Assembly: GCF_030272615.1 (NCBI RefSeq)
Contig: NC_081412.1
Span: 22,350,432-22,414,431 of the forward strand
Length of the DNA: 64,000 nucleotides
DNA from: Cryptomeria japonica
Lineage: Eukaryota; Streptophyta; Pinopsida; Cupressales; Cupressaceae
Reading direction: 5' to 3'
Position 1 is the stretch's first letter; each line of letters starts with the position of its first letter. The translations under genes and the position numbers were made by a program. Shown one piece after another: positions 1 through 11,030 of this stretch. The notes under the pieces are model-generated. The model was not told the DNA's origin. It made no database searches and was given only the letters and a program-made list of their open reading frames with translations.

Positions 1-608
1 TTGACCTATATGGTCTCATTTTGTATTATATCTCGATTAGAGAGAAATTTGTGAACTCAAAAACTCTAATGTCTTTATTGCTCGAATTATTCAGTTCTTG
101 GAAATTATGAGGAATTTCTAATTTTTTTATTTATAAAAATTTGAGTCTTTACAGACTGGGGGTGGTGGTGGTGGTGGTTGGTCGACCCCTGATTCTAAGT
201 GGTTCCCTCATCTAGCTATGGCAATTTCTTTGACCCTACACTAAAGATATAAAGAAAGATAAAAAAAAAGATAAGGGGTCGTACGTTCCTGATGCCACCC
301 CAAACCCATTGACATAGGGGGTAAATTGAATGATCAAGATCCTTTACTTCCTCCAACTAGAGTTGCTATTGCCACCTAGGTGGTTTTTCATATATTGTTA
401 TCTATTTTTTTGGCAATACTCATTTGAGACTTTGGGGTTGTGATCTTGTATCCACCCAACTTTTTTTTTCTGAAAATGTGTACTTTTATTTATAATTAAT
501 AGAATTTGGTGCACCTATTCATTTAAGAAAAAAAAGGGTACAAGTAAGAGAAATGTAATAAGGTGTCATTGATATTTCACCAATATTGAGGACAATGAAA
601 AAAGTGAT

Positions 609-845
609 AGATAAAAAGCATGTAAGCATATGTCACATATGATGTAAATATGTATAACATTAAAAAAAATGATGTAAAAAATATCTTATAATTATCATGA
701 AAAAAGACAAATGACATAAAGTTACTCCTCGAATATAGAGTCATCACAATCATAAATAAATATAGAATATAAAATAACGACAAACTAAAAGACAATAGAC
801 AAGACCCAAGACATGATATAAAAAATAAAATGATAACATAATAAA
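609..845. repeat. Dispersed direct repeat, copy 1
   Basis: About 235 bp starting GATAAAAAGCATGTAAGCAT is repeated at 1326-1565 with scattered substitutions and small indels. The shared stretch runs through the CATCACAATCATAAATAAAT block to the AAAAAATAAAATGATAA block. The copies are about 717 bp apart, so this looks like an old local duplication rather than a mobile element. No terminal inverted repeats are visible. Confidence 0.75.
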
Positions 846-1325
846 CTATAATATAATAAAAATTATAAGATTCTACCATCTCCTCAAGTCTCAATTCTAA
901 GGTAAGGCTACTAATAACTATTACAAGGTTGCCCCACAAATTTAAAAACAAAGAGAGTAACTAATCTCTATTATGCTTCTTAACACCAACGTATGTTAAC
1001 TAACTAATGATGATATTGTAATTTTCCTAGGTGCAATCATTTAATCACCATTAATATTCTCAAAGAATACATCATTTTTCACTGTAATCTCTAGGGAAAA
1101 TGTTAGTGAAATTATATTACTTCTTTTCAATCATTCACATGTGAATGACACAAATAATGGTAGAGGGGAGGAACAAGTCATATGTTAAAAGATTTGATTA
1201 TATAAGTTTAAGAATCATGTATCATCATAGTTAACCTTGTGTAATAAGCATGAAATGAGATAACAAATAAAAAAGTAGATGTATCAATATGAATGAGAAT
1301 GAAAAAGTGAAAAATGTCAAAATTC

Positions 1326-1565
1326 TAGATAAAAAGCATGTAAGCATATGTTACATAAGATATAAATATATTAACAGAAAAATAATGTTATGTGAAAAAT
1401 ATCTTACAATTATCATGAAAAAAGACAAGTGATATAAAAGATACTTCTCAAATATAGAGACATCACAATCATAAATAAATATACAATATCTAGAAAAACA
1501 AAAAATTAAAAGACAATAGCCAAGACCCAAGACCTAATATAAAAAATAAAATGATAATATAACAT
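1326..1565. repeat. Dispersed direct repeat, copy 2
   Basis: Second copy of the 609-845 repeat. The order of matching blocks is kept throughout, with single-base changes and short indels. It carries no coding potential. Confidence 0.75.
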
Positions 1566-1798
1566 TGTAGATATATAATGTTAACATATATAGCTTCAAA
1601 TCAACTGTGTGAATTTTTTTCTCAAGACATAATAAATTATAATATAATATAATAGATATTTTCTCAAGACATATGCTAAAAAGAAATAAAAAATCTTACT
1701 CTCCCACTTACATTTAAAATAATCTATAAAATATTCTTCTAATCATTAATTATTATTAGTACTTGTCATAGGCAATATTATTGCATTCACTACTTTAT

Positions 1799-1912
1799 TC
1801 AATTAGTATGCACCAATCAAAAGTGATTATTGTTTTTTCTAAAAACAAATAGATGTTTAATTCAATTAGTATGCACCAATCAAAAGTTATTATTATTTTT
1901 TCTTAAAACAAA
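1799..1912. repeat. Short tandem duplication (about 60 bp unit)
   Basis: The block CAATTAGTATGCACCAATCA, followed by AAAG, TTATTATT and a T-rich run, occurs twice about 62 bp apart. It resembles replication slippage in AT-rich DNA. Confidence 0.6.
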
Positions 1913-2453
1913 ACACTTGGTTTTTGTAAAGTTAAGAAATATATTTTTAAATTTAAGATATTTTAAAAATTATTTATCTACACTATGATTGGTTTAAAAA
2001 ATTTGATGTTATAGGAGCAAATTTTTAGGGATGATAGATTTTTAAGGTTTTTGGGGGATTTCTTTGTATTTTAAAAACCGAAATGTCTATTTTAAATATT
2101 ATTTTTTAAAATTTTTATCATTTATAATATTGTAAATAAAATATTTTTCTAAATAAACATACAAATTTTAATAATTATTTTTTATCTCAAAATATAGATG
2201 ATAAAACCAATTATAAGGATTTCATTTATTTTAAATGAAATTAAATATAAATATTTCTAATAAAAAAATTAACCTAATTATTGTATGTATTCTTTATAAT
2301 TATATTATATATATTTTTTGAAAATTTGAAAATCATAATTTTTTTAATCCTTTTAATATATACAAAATAATTTAATAACTTCTAGTCATAAATTTAAATA
2401 TTTTTCATTAAGTTATTTAAGAAATTTCTGTAGACACCTAAAATTGTCATGTC

Positions 2454-2687
2454 TAATTAAATAAATATTTTATTTATTTAATTACTTTAGCCTAATTCTT
2501 CTATTAATTAAAATAAATTCTTATTTATTTAATTCATTCATTTATCCTCTTCTAGCCTTATTTCTCATTTAAATAAATACATTTATTTATTTAAATTATC
2601 ATTTTCTTAAATTAAATAAATATTTTATTTATTTAATTATCCCACTTCTTCTATTAATTAAATAAATCTTTATTTATTTAATTAATT
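2454..2687. repeat. Five consecutive AT-rich palindromes in the LTR
   Basis: Five imperfect palindromes follow each other at about 2454-2484, 2502-2534, 2567-2597, 2607-2639 and 2653-2687. Each has an AATTAAATAAA-like left arm and a TTTATTTAATT-like right arm around a 4-6 nt centre. All five recur in the 3' LTR and in the solo LTR. They lie 5' of the TATA-like box, so they would be in U3. Their role is unknown. Confidence 0.7.
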
Positions 2688-2878
2688 CATTAACCTTTTC
2701 TACCCATGACACATGTCATCCATCTCTTAATTCCTACACTACTTACCCCTTTCATTATTTTATTATTTTCTCTACCTACCCCTTTCATTATTTTATTATT
2801 TTCTCTACCTACCCTCTAATCATAGTCGACCTCCTTTTACACCTCTCAATCTTATCCCTCCATTTCTTATGGTGTCTT

Positions 2879-2888
2879 CTATATAAGG
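2879..2888 (+). promoter_or_regulatory. TATA-like box of the 5' LTR
   Basis: CTATATAAGG is conserved at the matching place in all three LTR copies of this family (also 25930-25939 and 61808-61817). It is about 450 bp from the LTR start, as expected of a U3 promoter. The transcription start cannot be placed from sequence alone. Confidence 0.6.
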
Positions 2889-3247
2889 AGATACTTCATT
2901 ATCAAAACCCTAACTAACTACTTGATCAATTGACTATACTATGCTTTGCACTTTCATATGCGATCCTACTTGCAACCACATTTCCATTCTTTGTTGAGCT
3001 CTTGTGCACATAAAATCTGAGAGCAAATATATCAAGCAAGATCAATGGAGATAGGAAGAATGGAGATCCAAACCCTATTGGACATGTGATGGTATAATCT
3101 TTGTGATTTCATTCAATTTACATTGTCTTAGGTAATCTTCATATGTTATGGTGGATCTTTGTTGTTGTTAGGCTAGAGTTTTGTGGTTGAATTCATTTGG
3201 TCTTTCAATATTATCATTGTTGTATCCATTTTCACCGTAAACATTTT

Positions 3248-3265
3248 GGCACGCCCAGTGGGACT
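3248..3265 (+). other. Primer-binding site of the gypsy element
   Basis: TGGCACGCCCAGTGGGAC lies four bases after the LTR end and starts with the TGG that pairs with a tRNA CCA end. Position and form fit a minus-strand primer site. I cannot name the tRNA with certainty. Confidence 0.7.
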
Positions 3266-3353
3266 CTTGTCCCTTTTGCATTTAACATCCTTGTTGTAGA
3301 TTTGGTGTCTTGAAGTTGCAAATCTGACATTTCCGACAATATTTTGATATTTT

Positions 3354-3554
3354 TGCGTCTGCGTACTTTCGGATCGCATTTTTGGTTTTCTGTCGTGTCT
3401 GCGACATCTGGGATCGCGTCTGCACCCTCGACAGTTTTATTTTTTCTGCAGATTCCAGAAATCGCGTCTATGTTCCCTAATCGCGTCTGTGGGATTTCCA
3501 AGTGTGTCTGCGTCCAGAAGCCACGTCTGTGTGATTTTCAGGCACGTCTGTGTA
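3354..3554 (+). repeat. Leader decamer cluster 1 (CGCGTCTGTG-like)
   Basis: About eight variants of (A/T)CGCGTCTGTG occur here, for example at 3413-3422, 3462-3471, 3482-3491, 3523-3532 and 3544-3553, at irregular spacing. The same decamer recurs at 4761-4942, and its complement is enriched at 24809-24990 near the other end of the element. Confidence 0.65.
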
Positions 3555-4760
3555 CACTTATTTTGCATTTTGGATTTTCATTGATTCAAGTTTTTAGTCA
3601 TTCGGTTTTTCAGATCTGGTTTATTTTGAGCTAATATATTCAAATCTAGCTAACGAAATTGGTGCAGCTTGTCTTGAAAGCAAAATCGTTTTGTTGAAAG
3701 CCCCCATTTCACAAAGTCTTTTGGATCTAAAATTTACCTAACTTGTGTGCTTGCAGGAAGGGGTGATCATTTGAAACAATCCAAACTACTAACAAATCTT
3801 TGTTGCAGGACCTTGGCAAGGGTTTTTGATCTTTATTGTGTGCCTTGTTTTCATAGACTAGAAAACACTTCAATTGGTGCACTAAAATTGAATCATTGTC
3901 TTTTGTGTCTTGAGCAATAGGCTCTTCTTGTTTAATCTTTAGAGGGCCTGTCTCCCCGTGTGGTCATTATGACTACTAGTGAGGAGAGAACGACCCAAGT
4001 GGTAGCAAAAGAAAGGCCATCTTCTTCCAAACCACTATAAATAATTGTATTCATGGTGAAAACTATGAATAACGTGTGCTGATTAGTTCATAATGACACT
4101 ATGTCTCCCCATAAACCTGTTTGATCAAATTTATTTCATCATTTGTAGGGCGTAACCCCTACCAATTGGGAGCCTTCTGTATTTACAGAGTTGAAAGTGC
4201 CGCATGTATGGCCACACGAGCGGATGCCCTTACTAGCACCTTTTTATTTTAGAAGCCCGAATCCCTCTAGTTGTTGGGGCAGGAGGTCGGACCTCTGGTT
4301 GCGGCCCACACACATATGGTTCTTAGTAGAGATACAAAGTTTGCCACAAGGAGTTTTTGTGGGGACTGATGCTTGGCTGCCTCGAGAAGTGAGTGCCGAG
4401 GGTGGAGCCAGTGGGGTCAAGCATCTAAGTATCCACTCTGAATAGCGTAGCCTCAGGGGTAAAACCCCATGTGGGATCAACAACTATTGTCTTGGCCAGC
4501 CATAAGAATTGTGCTTGCCTTATTTTGAACATTCAAACATTCAAGACCAAACAACAAAACATTGTGTCTTCAATTGTATGCAAAACAATTTTACATCAAA
4601 CAACACACTTTTCTTTGAGTCATTTTTGTCTAGACACTTGCAAACATTGAGTCCTCATCAACACTATGTCATCTTGTCACGAAAAAATAGTCAAACATTT
4701 AGATTTGGTCACAACAAAGAAACTTTACAGATTGGAAAAAATTGCACAAATTTTGCAGAA

Positions 4761-4942
4761 ATGCGTATGTGTCTGACATAATAGTGTCTGCGTCGTATAA
4801 CCGCGTCTGTGAAGGGCAGAAACGCGTATGTGTTCTTAGAATCAACATTGCATTTACAAAAATCTCAGACTTGAATCTGTGTTTAACAGAACTACGTCTG
4901 TGTCAGGAAATCGCGTCTGTGCAATATATAGGAACGTCTGTG
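4761..4942 (+). repeat. Leader decamer cluster 2 (CGCGTCTGTG-like)
   Basis: At least seven variants of the decamer, including those at 4802-4811, 4823-4832, 4894-4903, 4912-4921 and 4934-4943. Spacing is irregular and there is no open frame through them, so they are unlikely to be a protein repeat. Confidence 0.65.
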
Positions 4943-5434
4943 TTCAAAAATTGAAAAACTTTTACAGTCCAGCAAACAAGCACAGTCAATTTCGGAATGC
5001 TTGAGCTTCCTAGGTTATCTCTTCAGGTTTTCATCAAACATTCAACCTGTCTTTGGGTCTCACAAAGTCCATCATTGCTTTACACCTTACATTACATTCA
5101 CATTTGTCTAAACTTGAATCAAAAGGTCACTTGCTTGTCCTCATCTTACTTTGTCAACACACTACATACAACAACATTTTACTAAGTGGTCCCTCATCAA
5201 GGTCTATCACCTTTGTGTCTCATTTGGTCTTACTTAGAGTCAAGGTCAACTTACCTCATCAAGAGAAACTATCCTCTCTTTGGAAGCCACACCTACTCTA
5301 CTACTACATACTTGGTCTTACACTTTGGACATTGCAAGTACACTTCAGATTCATTTACATTCCATCCAACTCTTGGTCTTCCATACTCTTTCCATTTTCA
5401 TCTAGTCTCGCACATCTTGGTCAATACCTAGTTC

Positions 5435-7123
5435 ATGGTTGAAACCCATTCCCAAAAATCTAGGAGAGAAGCTAAAGAGGCTCAAGAGTCCACAAACACA
5501 AGTTCCTATGAGTATGACAATGATATCTTTTTCAATTCTGATCATACTACATTACCTGACATGGATGCCTATAGAAACATTTTGAATGTTGAGCACATGG
5601 ACACTACAAACAACAATGATACACACAATGACAATATGGACAAGATTTCAATACATTCAGCAGAAGTGGAAGACATCATTATGAATCCTCATTTTAATCG
5701 ATTGGTTGAGGAAATAATGAGGAGAGATAGACAATACTTTCTACAAGTGATGGCACAAAGTGGAGCCAAGATACCTCATGGTTTTGACATGTCTCAAATA
5801 ATGGAAAATCAACCTTTGCAACAACCTCACCTCAACATGGATCAAAGGAGGCCTAATAGTGGAGGCAATAGAGGACCACATATGGTGCCTGAATCACCAT
5901 CATCTTTGTTTCAAAAACCAGAGGTCCCTTACACACATGATAAAACATATGATACTCACCTTCGCAAACCATTATGGAGGTCTTATGCAGAAAAATATGC
6001 TCAACCACATATCAATGCTAAGGATCAACCACCAAAGCAATTGGATATTCAAAGGCATGCTCAAAATTTGGACACAAGGAAACCTTGTGTCAAATTTGGG
6101 GGCAACACACTAGAACAAACTCATGACATGCCTGTAGAGTATGGTATACATGGACAAAGCAGATATTTTGTTCCTCAACATGAATCTATACCAAGTGGTC
6201 TATATACGCAGCATCACTATAGACCTCCTCCATATGAACATGTGTATGATCAATATCATCCATATATGCAACATGCTCCTCCTCCAATTGGTGCCTCAAG
6301 CATGGGGTATGGTCCAAGAATTCGATCTCCGCCTAAGAGCAATTTGGAACAACAAATCAGGGACTTACAAAAGAAAATGGAGGACATAAATACACCGAAG
6401 CCAACATACACAATGAGAGACATATGTCCTTATCCATTTGACAAGAGCATTCCAATGCCTCCATTTCCTACACACTTTGTGACTCCTAAGTTTGATAAGT
6501 ATAGAGGAAAAGGGGATCCTAAGGCACACATAAGACAGTTTTTCACAACTTGCATTGAGGTAGCTTCAGAAGAGACATATTTGATGAGATTATTCCCACA
6601 AAGCCTAGGTGATCAAGCTATGGAATGGTTCTCCCAACTTCCACCTGGAATTAAGTCATGGGGTGACTTAGTAGAGGCATTTATCCAACATTACTCATAC
6701 AACATAGAGACAGACATATCAGTCACCACTTTGTGCAACACCAAGCAAAAAGATGGAGAGTCTTTTGCATCATTTTTACAAAGATGGAGGAATCTAGCTA
6801 ACAGATGCTCTTGTGAAATTCCACAAAAACAAATGGTAGAGATGTTCACCCAAAATGTTAACAAAGACATTGGCTATGATCTAAGAAAAGCTTGTCTGCC
6901 CACCTTCAAGGACGTCATTGAAAAAGGCTTAGCAACAGAGAAGGTCCTAACTAAACAAGGAGTCATTAAGATATTCAAGGAAAACAAAGATGACTTTAAA
7001 GGAAAAGATAAGCCAAGATTTTGGAATAAAAACAAGAACACAGTCAATGATGGTGTTGTTGACGCCAATTCAGTACGACCCAAAATCGTTATTCCGGATC
7101 AAGCTCTACAAACAATCAGGTGA
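5435..7123 (+). CDS. Gag protein of the Tat-type gypsy element
   Basis: A 562-residue frame opening with ATG at 5435. The first 300 residues are polar and low in recognisable domains, with Pro/His/Tyr-rich stretches around 200-300. A retrotransposon gag domain follows at about residues 345-465, with the usual sequence blocks: a KFDKYRGKGDP start, an aromatic-rich AMEWFSQLPPGI block and an SFASFLQRWRNLANRC block. Gag forms the cytoplasmic particle that packages element RNA. The frame ends at TGA in 7121-7123, just where the RKYTPLG block and zinc knuckle begin in another frame. Gag and knuckle-protease are thus separated by a frame change near 7050-7120. Whether this is programmed frameshifting or decay is open; the nested relative at 15947-19390 has both parts in one frame, which favours decay. 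Confidence 0.85.
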   Translation: MVETHSQKSRREAKEAQESTNTSSYEYDNDIFFNSDHTTLPDMDAYRNILNVEHMDTTNNNDTHNDNMDKISIHSAEVEDIIMNPHFNRLVEEIMRRDRQYFLQVMAQSGAKIPHGFDMSQIMENQPLQQPHLNMDQRRPNSGGNRGPHMVPESPSSLFQKPEVPYTHDKTYDTHLRKPLWRSYAEKYAQPHINAKDQPPKQLDIQRHAQNLDTRKPCVKFGGNTLEQTHDMPVEYGIHGQSRYFVPQHESIPSGLYTQHHYRPPPYEHVYDQYHPYMQHAPPPIGASSMGYGPRIRSPPKSNLEQQIRDLQKKMEDINTPKPTYTMRDICPYPFDKSIPMPPFPTHFVTPKFDKYRGKGDPKAHIRQFFTTCIEVASEETYLMRLFPQSLGDQAMEWFSQLPPGIKSWGDLVEAFIQHYSYNIETDISVTTLCNTKQKDGESFASFLQRWRNLANRCSCEIPQKQMVEMFTQNVNKDIGYDLRKACLPTFKDVIEKGLATEKVLTKQGVIKIFKENKDDFKGKDKPRFWNKNKNTVNDGVVDANSVRPKIVIPDQALQTIR

Positions 7124-8289
7124 ATACTCAAACAACTTCTAAATCACGAAGGAAGTACACTCCATTGGGAGAACCACTTGAGTCAGTTTTTAAAAAGCTA
7201 GTGGCAAACAAGGTAATCACTATTCCAGATTTTCCTCCATATGAGCCAAAGGTGAAACCGAATTGGTGGAATGATGATGAATATTGTGAATTTCATAAGA
7301 GCAAGGGTCATAAAATAGGAAATTGTCACCGACTGAAGAACATCATACAAGATCTCATTGATAGAGGTGACATTGAGATTGAAGGGCACTCATCCAATCA
7401 AGAACATGAAATGTTTAAGGAACCATTCCCAAAGTATGACAAGAGAAAAGTTGCAGCCATAGATGGTCAAACCAACTATACCAGAGCATCCTATAACTAT
7501 GATTCAACTATCAATCACATCTCGATGGACAATTATGTCTCTACCATTATCATCAAGGACAAAACACCTAAGAATTCTACCCAAAGACCCAAGATTGTCC
7601 TAAAAGGCGTTGGATCTTCTTCCAAACCTACCTTTGAATGTCATGTTACAACCCGTCGAGGTAAATTCACTTTGCAAGGTGCTCCAGCCAAGAACACAGC
7701 TTCCTCATCCACCAAACCTGAGTATGACCTTGTAGAACAGTTAGGCAAGACACCCGTGCTCATCTCCATTCTTGAGCTCCTACGCATATCCCCCGCACAT
7801 AAATCCATTCTTGACAAAATCTTGAGAGAAACTGTTATTCCTACTGATCTGAACGTGGACCAGTTTCAAGCCATGGTGGGATACCTTTCCATTCCACACT
7901 CCCTTACATTCACAGAAGATGATGACGCCTCCATAAGTCAGCCACATAACACACCTTTACACATTGAAACCTTCATACACAAACACCGCATAAAACGAGT
8001 CTTGATAGATGGAGGAGCAGGTCTAAATATTTGTACATTGAGCACTATTAAACAATTGGGATATTCTAATAAAGTTGTGAATGCTACAAACAAAATTACC
8101 ATCAAGGCATATGATGACAAAGAGCATTCATCCAAAGGCACGGTCACCTTACCTCTTAGAGTTGGGTCGGTTACAAAGGATGTGGTTTGTCAAGTTCTAG
8201 ACCTGGAGCTCACATACAACATATTGCTAGGATGTCCTTGGATTCATGAAATGAGGGTAGTCCCCCATCTACATATCACCAATGCATAA
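7120..8289 (+). CDS. Zinc knuckle and aspartic protease of the gypsy element
   Basis: The 389-residue frame begins at a GTG codon and is really the continuation of gag. It contains an RKYTPLG block at 11-17 and a knuckle of form CX2HX4HX4C (C56, H59, H64, C69), a variant seen in Tat-type elements. A retropepsin active site lies near 293-306, with D297 in an IDGGAGLN block. The protease would mature the polyprotein inside the particle. The frame ends early because the C run at 8262-8266 has changed length: the family PSTYHQ-like block and everything after it read in the frame starting at 8286. The stop at 8287-8289 is therefore a consequence of the indel. Catalytic Asp is present, so this domain is the least damaged of the pol part. 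Confidence 0.82.
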   Translation: MNTQTTSKSRRKYTPLGEPLESVFKKLVANKVITIPDFPPYEPKVKPNWWNDDEYCEFHKSKGHKIGNCHRLKNIIQDLIDRGDIEIEGHSSNQEHEMFKEPFPKYDKRKVAAIDGQTNYTRASYNYDSTINHISMDNYVSTIIIKDKTPKNSTQRPKIVLKGVGSSSKPTFECHVTTRRGKFTLQGAPAKNTASSSTKPEYDLVEQLGKTPVLISILELLRISPAHKSILDKILRETVIPTDLNVDQFQAMVGYLSIPHSLTFTEDDDASISQPHNTPLHIETFIHKHRIKRVLIDGGAGLNICTLSTIKQLGYSNKVVNATNKITIKAYDDKEHSSKGTVTLPLRVGSVTKDVVCQVLDLELTYNILLGCPWIHEMRVVPHLHITNA

Positions 8290-9716
8290 AATTTCCCCAC
8301 AATGGAGTTGAAATAACAGTTAATGGTGATCCTAATCCATTCATATATTGCAATAACTTGAGATCGAAAACTGAGACGATCATTCCAAGTAATCACGAAG
8401 CTGTTCCTTCTTCTGCGTACATTGATCCTGAATCATTAAAACCTTTGACATCAAAACAAGGTGAGCTTAAAGGGAAATTCTAGGACAAGGGCATGGGTGA
8501 ATAGACTTTGAATCAGACCATGTACTTACAACAAGTCATGAATTCACCAAAAGAATATGGACGACCACATCCTACTAAGCAGGTATCTATCATTACACTT
8601 GAATGGGATCCTACAACCTTCCAAAAATGGGGTGAACTGGAAGAAGAAGACTTATACAAAATGCTTTACAAAGACTTTGAAAATGATACACAAGATCACA
8701 TCAGTTTACCATGTGAGAAGTATGGCAAAGGGTTCAAGATTCTACAAAAATTTGGGTATGATGGCAAAAGTCCTCTTGGGTTAAAAAAGGAAGGCATCAT
8801 TGAACCTTTACAACCTGAATTGACATTCAAAAAGGAACATTCCAAAGGACTTGGTTTCATGACTTCCAAGGTTCATACTCAAAAGACAGAAGAAGCATTA
8901 CAAATCAAAGCTGCCAAAATTCAACAAGAAAATCACTATTCCACAGACTCTAATGAATGGGAATGGGGTTCAGACAAATCCTCTAGTGACTATGAGCTCA
9001 TCGAGACATTCAGAGAACCAAGTGAACCAACAGAAGAAGAGGAATTTAATAGGAAATTCAAAGTTGGTCAAGAAACAACCCCAGAGGATTCCACATAGTC
9101 CTTGTCTCTAGGTTCTGAGTTGAAATCACATAGAATGAGATCAACTGTCCCGGAATGTCCTACTAGTGATGATAATTTGGATTCGTTCATGATCGAGACT
9201 GATGAGGAGAGTGCCAATGATGACCTTGGTAACTACCTCGACATACCTAAATATAACTACATCCTCACTCTTAACCTCGCTAACTTTGAGGACATCAAAG
9301 GCCTTCCCCTTGTTCACCACCAACTTATTGACTGGGACCATGAAGGACCTGCACAATTTGACCCATTCCAAAATGATGAAGCTTTTATTGACTATCTTGG
9401 CATACGAGATGATCTTCCCCCTGGGGACCATAAAGCGGGATACACTATAGAACTCAATAGCGTGGCATATTTCGGTGAGGGTGTCGGGCCTTCTAGTCAC
9501 AAAAGTATAAACATAAAAACAAATCAAGGGTCTTATGGCGAAAACCACATTGTGGCACTGTCTGACCCCAAAAAAGTAAAAAGAAAGGACGTATCTGAGG
9601 GTCAAAACCTCTCTGAGGCACCCGAAGATGGAAGACTCGACATTCTCCCAGCATCATATGAAGAAAAGTCATCCATGTTGGTAGAGGAGACTATCAAAAC
9701 AAACATTGGTACATAA
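8286..9716 (+). pseudogene. Pol linker with G-patch-like domain
   Basis: One reading frame continues the protease and leads into RT, broken by TAG at 8481, TAG at 8502, TAG at 9096 and TAA at 9714. Between them lies a G-patch-like block (nucleotides about 8721-8861) with the expected glycines: YGKGFKILQKFGYDG, then SPLGLKKEGIIEP, then a final KGLGF. G-patches bind RNA or RNA helicases and also follow the protease in betaretroviruses. The segment 9100-9700 is acidic and not recognised; it probably links to RT. Every stop except 9714 is TAG at a place suited to CAG. The 8508-9098 stretch is the clearest surviving part. Confidence 0.7.
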
Positions 9717-11030
9717 GAAGTTCCACACAACATATTCCTGGCTCAATCTTTGACAAAGTCAGAAAGGTCAAAATTCATAAGTTTCTTCACGAAACGACAA
9801 ATCAATTTTGCATGGTCATACACTAATATGCCTGGATTGGATCCGGATTTGGTAATGCACCATTTGACAGTTAAACCGGGGGCAAAACAAGTGAAACAGA
9901 AATTAAGAAAGATGCATCCACAAGTGGCATTACTAGTCAAAGCAGAACTTGAGAAATTATTGGATGTTGGATTCATACGCCCAATTGATTATCCTGAATG
10001 TCCTGTCAGTAAACTAGATCGTAGCATCAGAAAATGTACAGATTTCAGAGACATCAACAAAGCTTGTCCAAAGGATGATTTTTCGTTACCAAATATTGAC
10101 TTGATTGTCGATCTCATAGCAGATCATGCGATGTTATCTTTGATGAATGGATTCTTTGGTTACAATCAAATAAAAATTGCATATGAAGACCAGCACAAAA
10201 CAACATTCACTTATCCTTGGGGAACTTTTTGTGGGAATGTCATGCCCTTTAGGCTAAAAAATGCAAGCGCTACATATCAAAGAGCCATGACTACTATCTT
10301 TCATGATCTCATGCACGTTACTGTGGAATATTATGTTGATAACCTCTTGGGAAAATCAATAGACAGAGATACACATTTGGACATACTTTCAGTCATCTAT
10401 GATCGATTGGAAAAATATAAAGTAAGATTAAACCCCAAGAAATGTGTCTTTGGAGTAACTTTCGGGAAGCTCCTAGGATTCATTGTCTCAAAGAGAGGAA
10501 TCGAAGCAGATCCAGCAAAAGTCAAGGCCATCCTAGAGATGCAACCACCAAGAAATATCAGTCAACTTCGATCTTTGCAAGGGAGACTTCAATCCATATG
10601 AAGATTCATAGCACAACTTGCAGATAAGTGTAATCCTTTTCAGCACTTGCTACATAAAAACATCAAATTCAAATGGGATGATAATTGTCAACAAGCTTTT
10701 CAGGGACTCAAAAATTATCTTCTGAATCCGCCAGTTTTGATGCCACCAATTCCAAATCAGCCTCTACTACTATACATATCAGCTACTTCAATAGCACTGG
10801 GGGCACTCTTAGCACAACAGGTTACTGAAGGCAAAGAAAAGGTAGTCTATTACATCAGTCGCACATTGGTGGGATATGAGCTAAACTACACACCAATTGA
10901 GTGTGCATGTCTCGCTGTGGTCTTTGCTTCGCAGAAATTGCAACATTACATGCTAACTCATAAGACTAAGTTGGTTGCAAGGATCGATCCATTGAAATGC
11001 CTTCTCAATAAAGCAATGCTTACTAGGTGA
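9717..11030 (+). pseudogene. Reverse transcriptase and RNase H, inactivated
   Basis: Same frame as the preceding segment. RT blocks are clear: a GFIRPIDYPE start, the FRDINKACPKDDFSLP block, the GYNQI block and the YYVD block. Two catalytic aspartates are changed to Asn: the one in the block before GFFGYNQI (Asn at 10146-10148) and the second Asp of YVDD (Asn at 10341-10343). Both are GAT or GAC to AAT or AAC changes. RT is followed by the gypsy RNase H (10647-11030), with the AFQGLKNYLLNPPVL and SRTLVGYELNYTPIE blocks. In-frame TGA codons at 10599 and 11028 stand where the family has Arg. The enzyme would copy element RNA into DNA in the particle, but this copy cannot. Confidence 0.85.

Larger units (their letters stand above)
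1..2428. other. AT-rich intergenic DNA without a gene
   Basis: This stretch is strongly AT-rich with many poly-A and poly-T runs. The only long frame (577-951, minus) is a hydrophobic low-complexity translation lying on a duplicated segment and is not credible as a gene. A short GGT repeat lies near 163-180. The stretch holds two direct duplications listed separately. No promoter, RNA gene or protein family is recognisable. Confidence 0.7.
2429..3243 (+). repeat. Left (5') LTR of the giant gypsy element
   Basis: 815 bp starting TGTAGACACC and ending CCGTAAACA. It aligns along its whole length with 25513-26298 and with the solo LTR 61387-62165. Compared with the 3' LTR it has a 33-bp tandem duplication of the unit starting TACCCCTTTCATTATTTTAT (around 2749-2814) and lacks a CTTC step near 2900. 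The TATA-like box lies inside it. Confidence 0.92.
3266..5434 (+). other. Long untranslated leader of the gypsy element
   Basis: About 2.2 kb separates the primer site from the gag ATG. Short frames in it (for example 4191-4445 and 5053-5442) match no family I recognise. It contains two clusters of a CGCGTCTGTG-like decamer, listed separately. A long leader is usual for Ogre/Tat elements. Confidence 0.65.

Noticed and set aside
577-951. 124-residue hydrophobic minus-strand frame
   Set aside because: AT-rich low complexity lying on a duplicated non-coding block; the second copy of the block does not keep the frame.
4191-5442. Short frames in the gypsy leader as an extra upstream ORF of Ogre type
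   Set aside because: Ogre elements can have an ORF upstream of gag, but these frames are short, overlap each other and have no recognisable domain.
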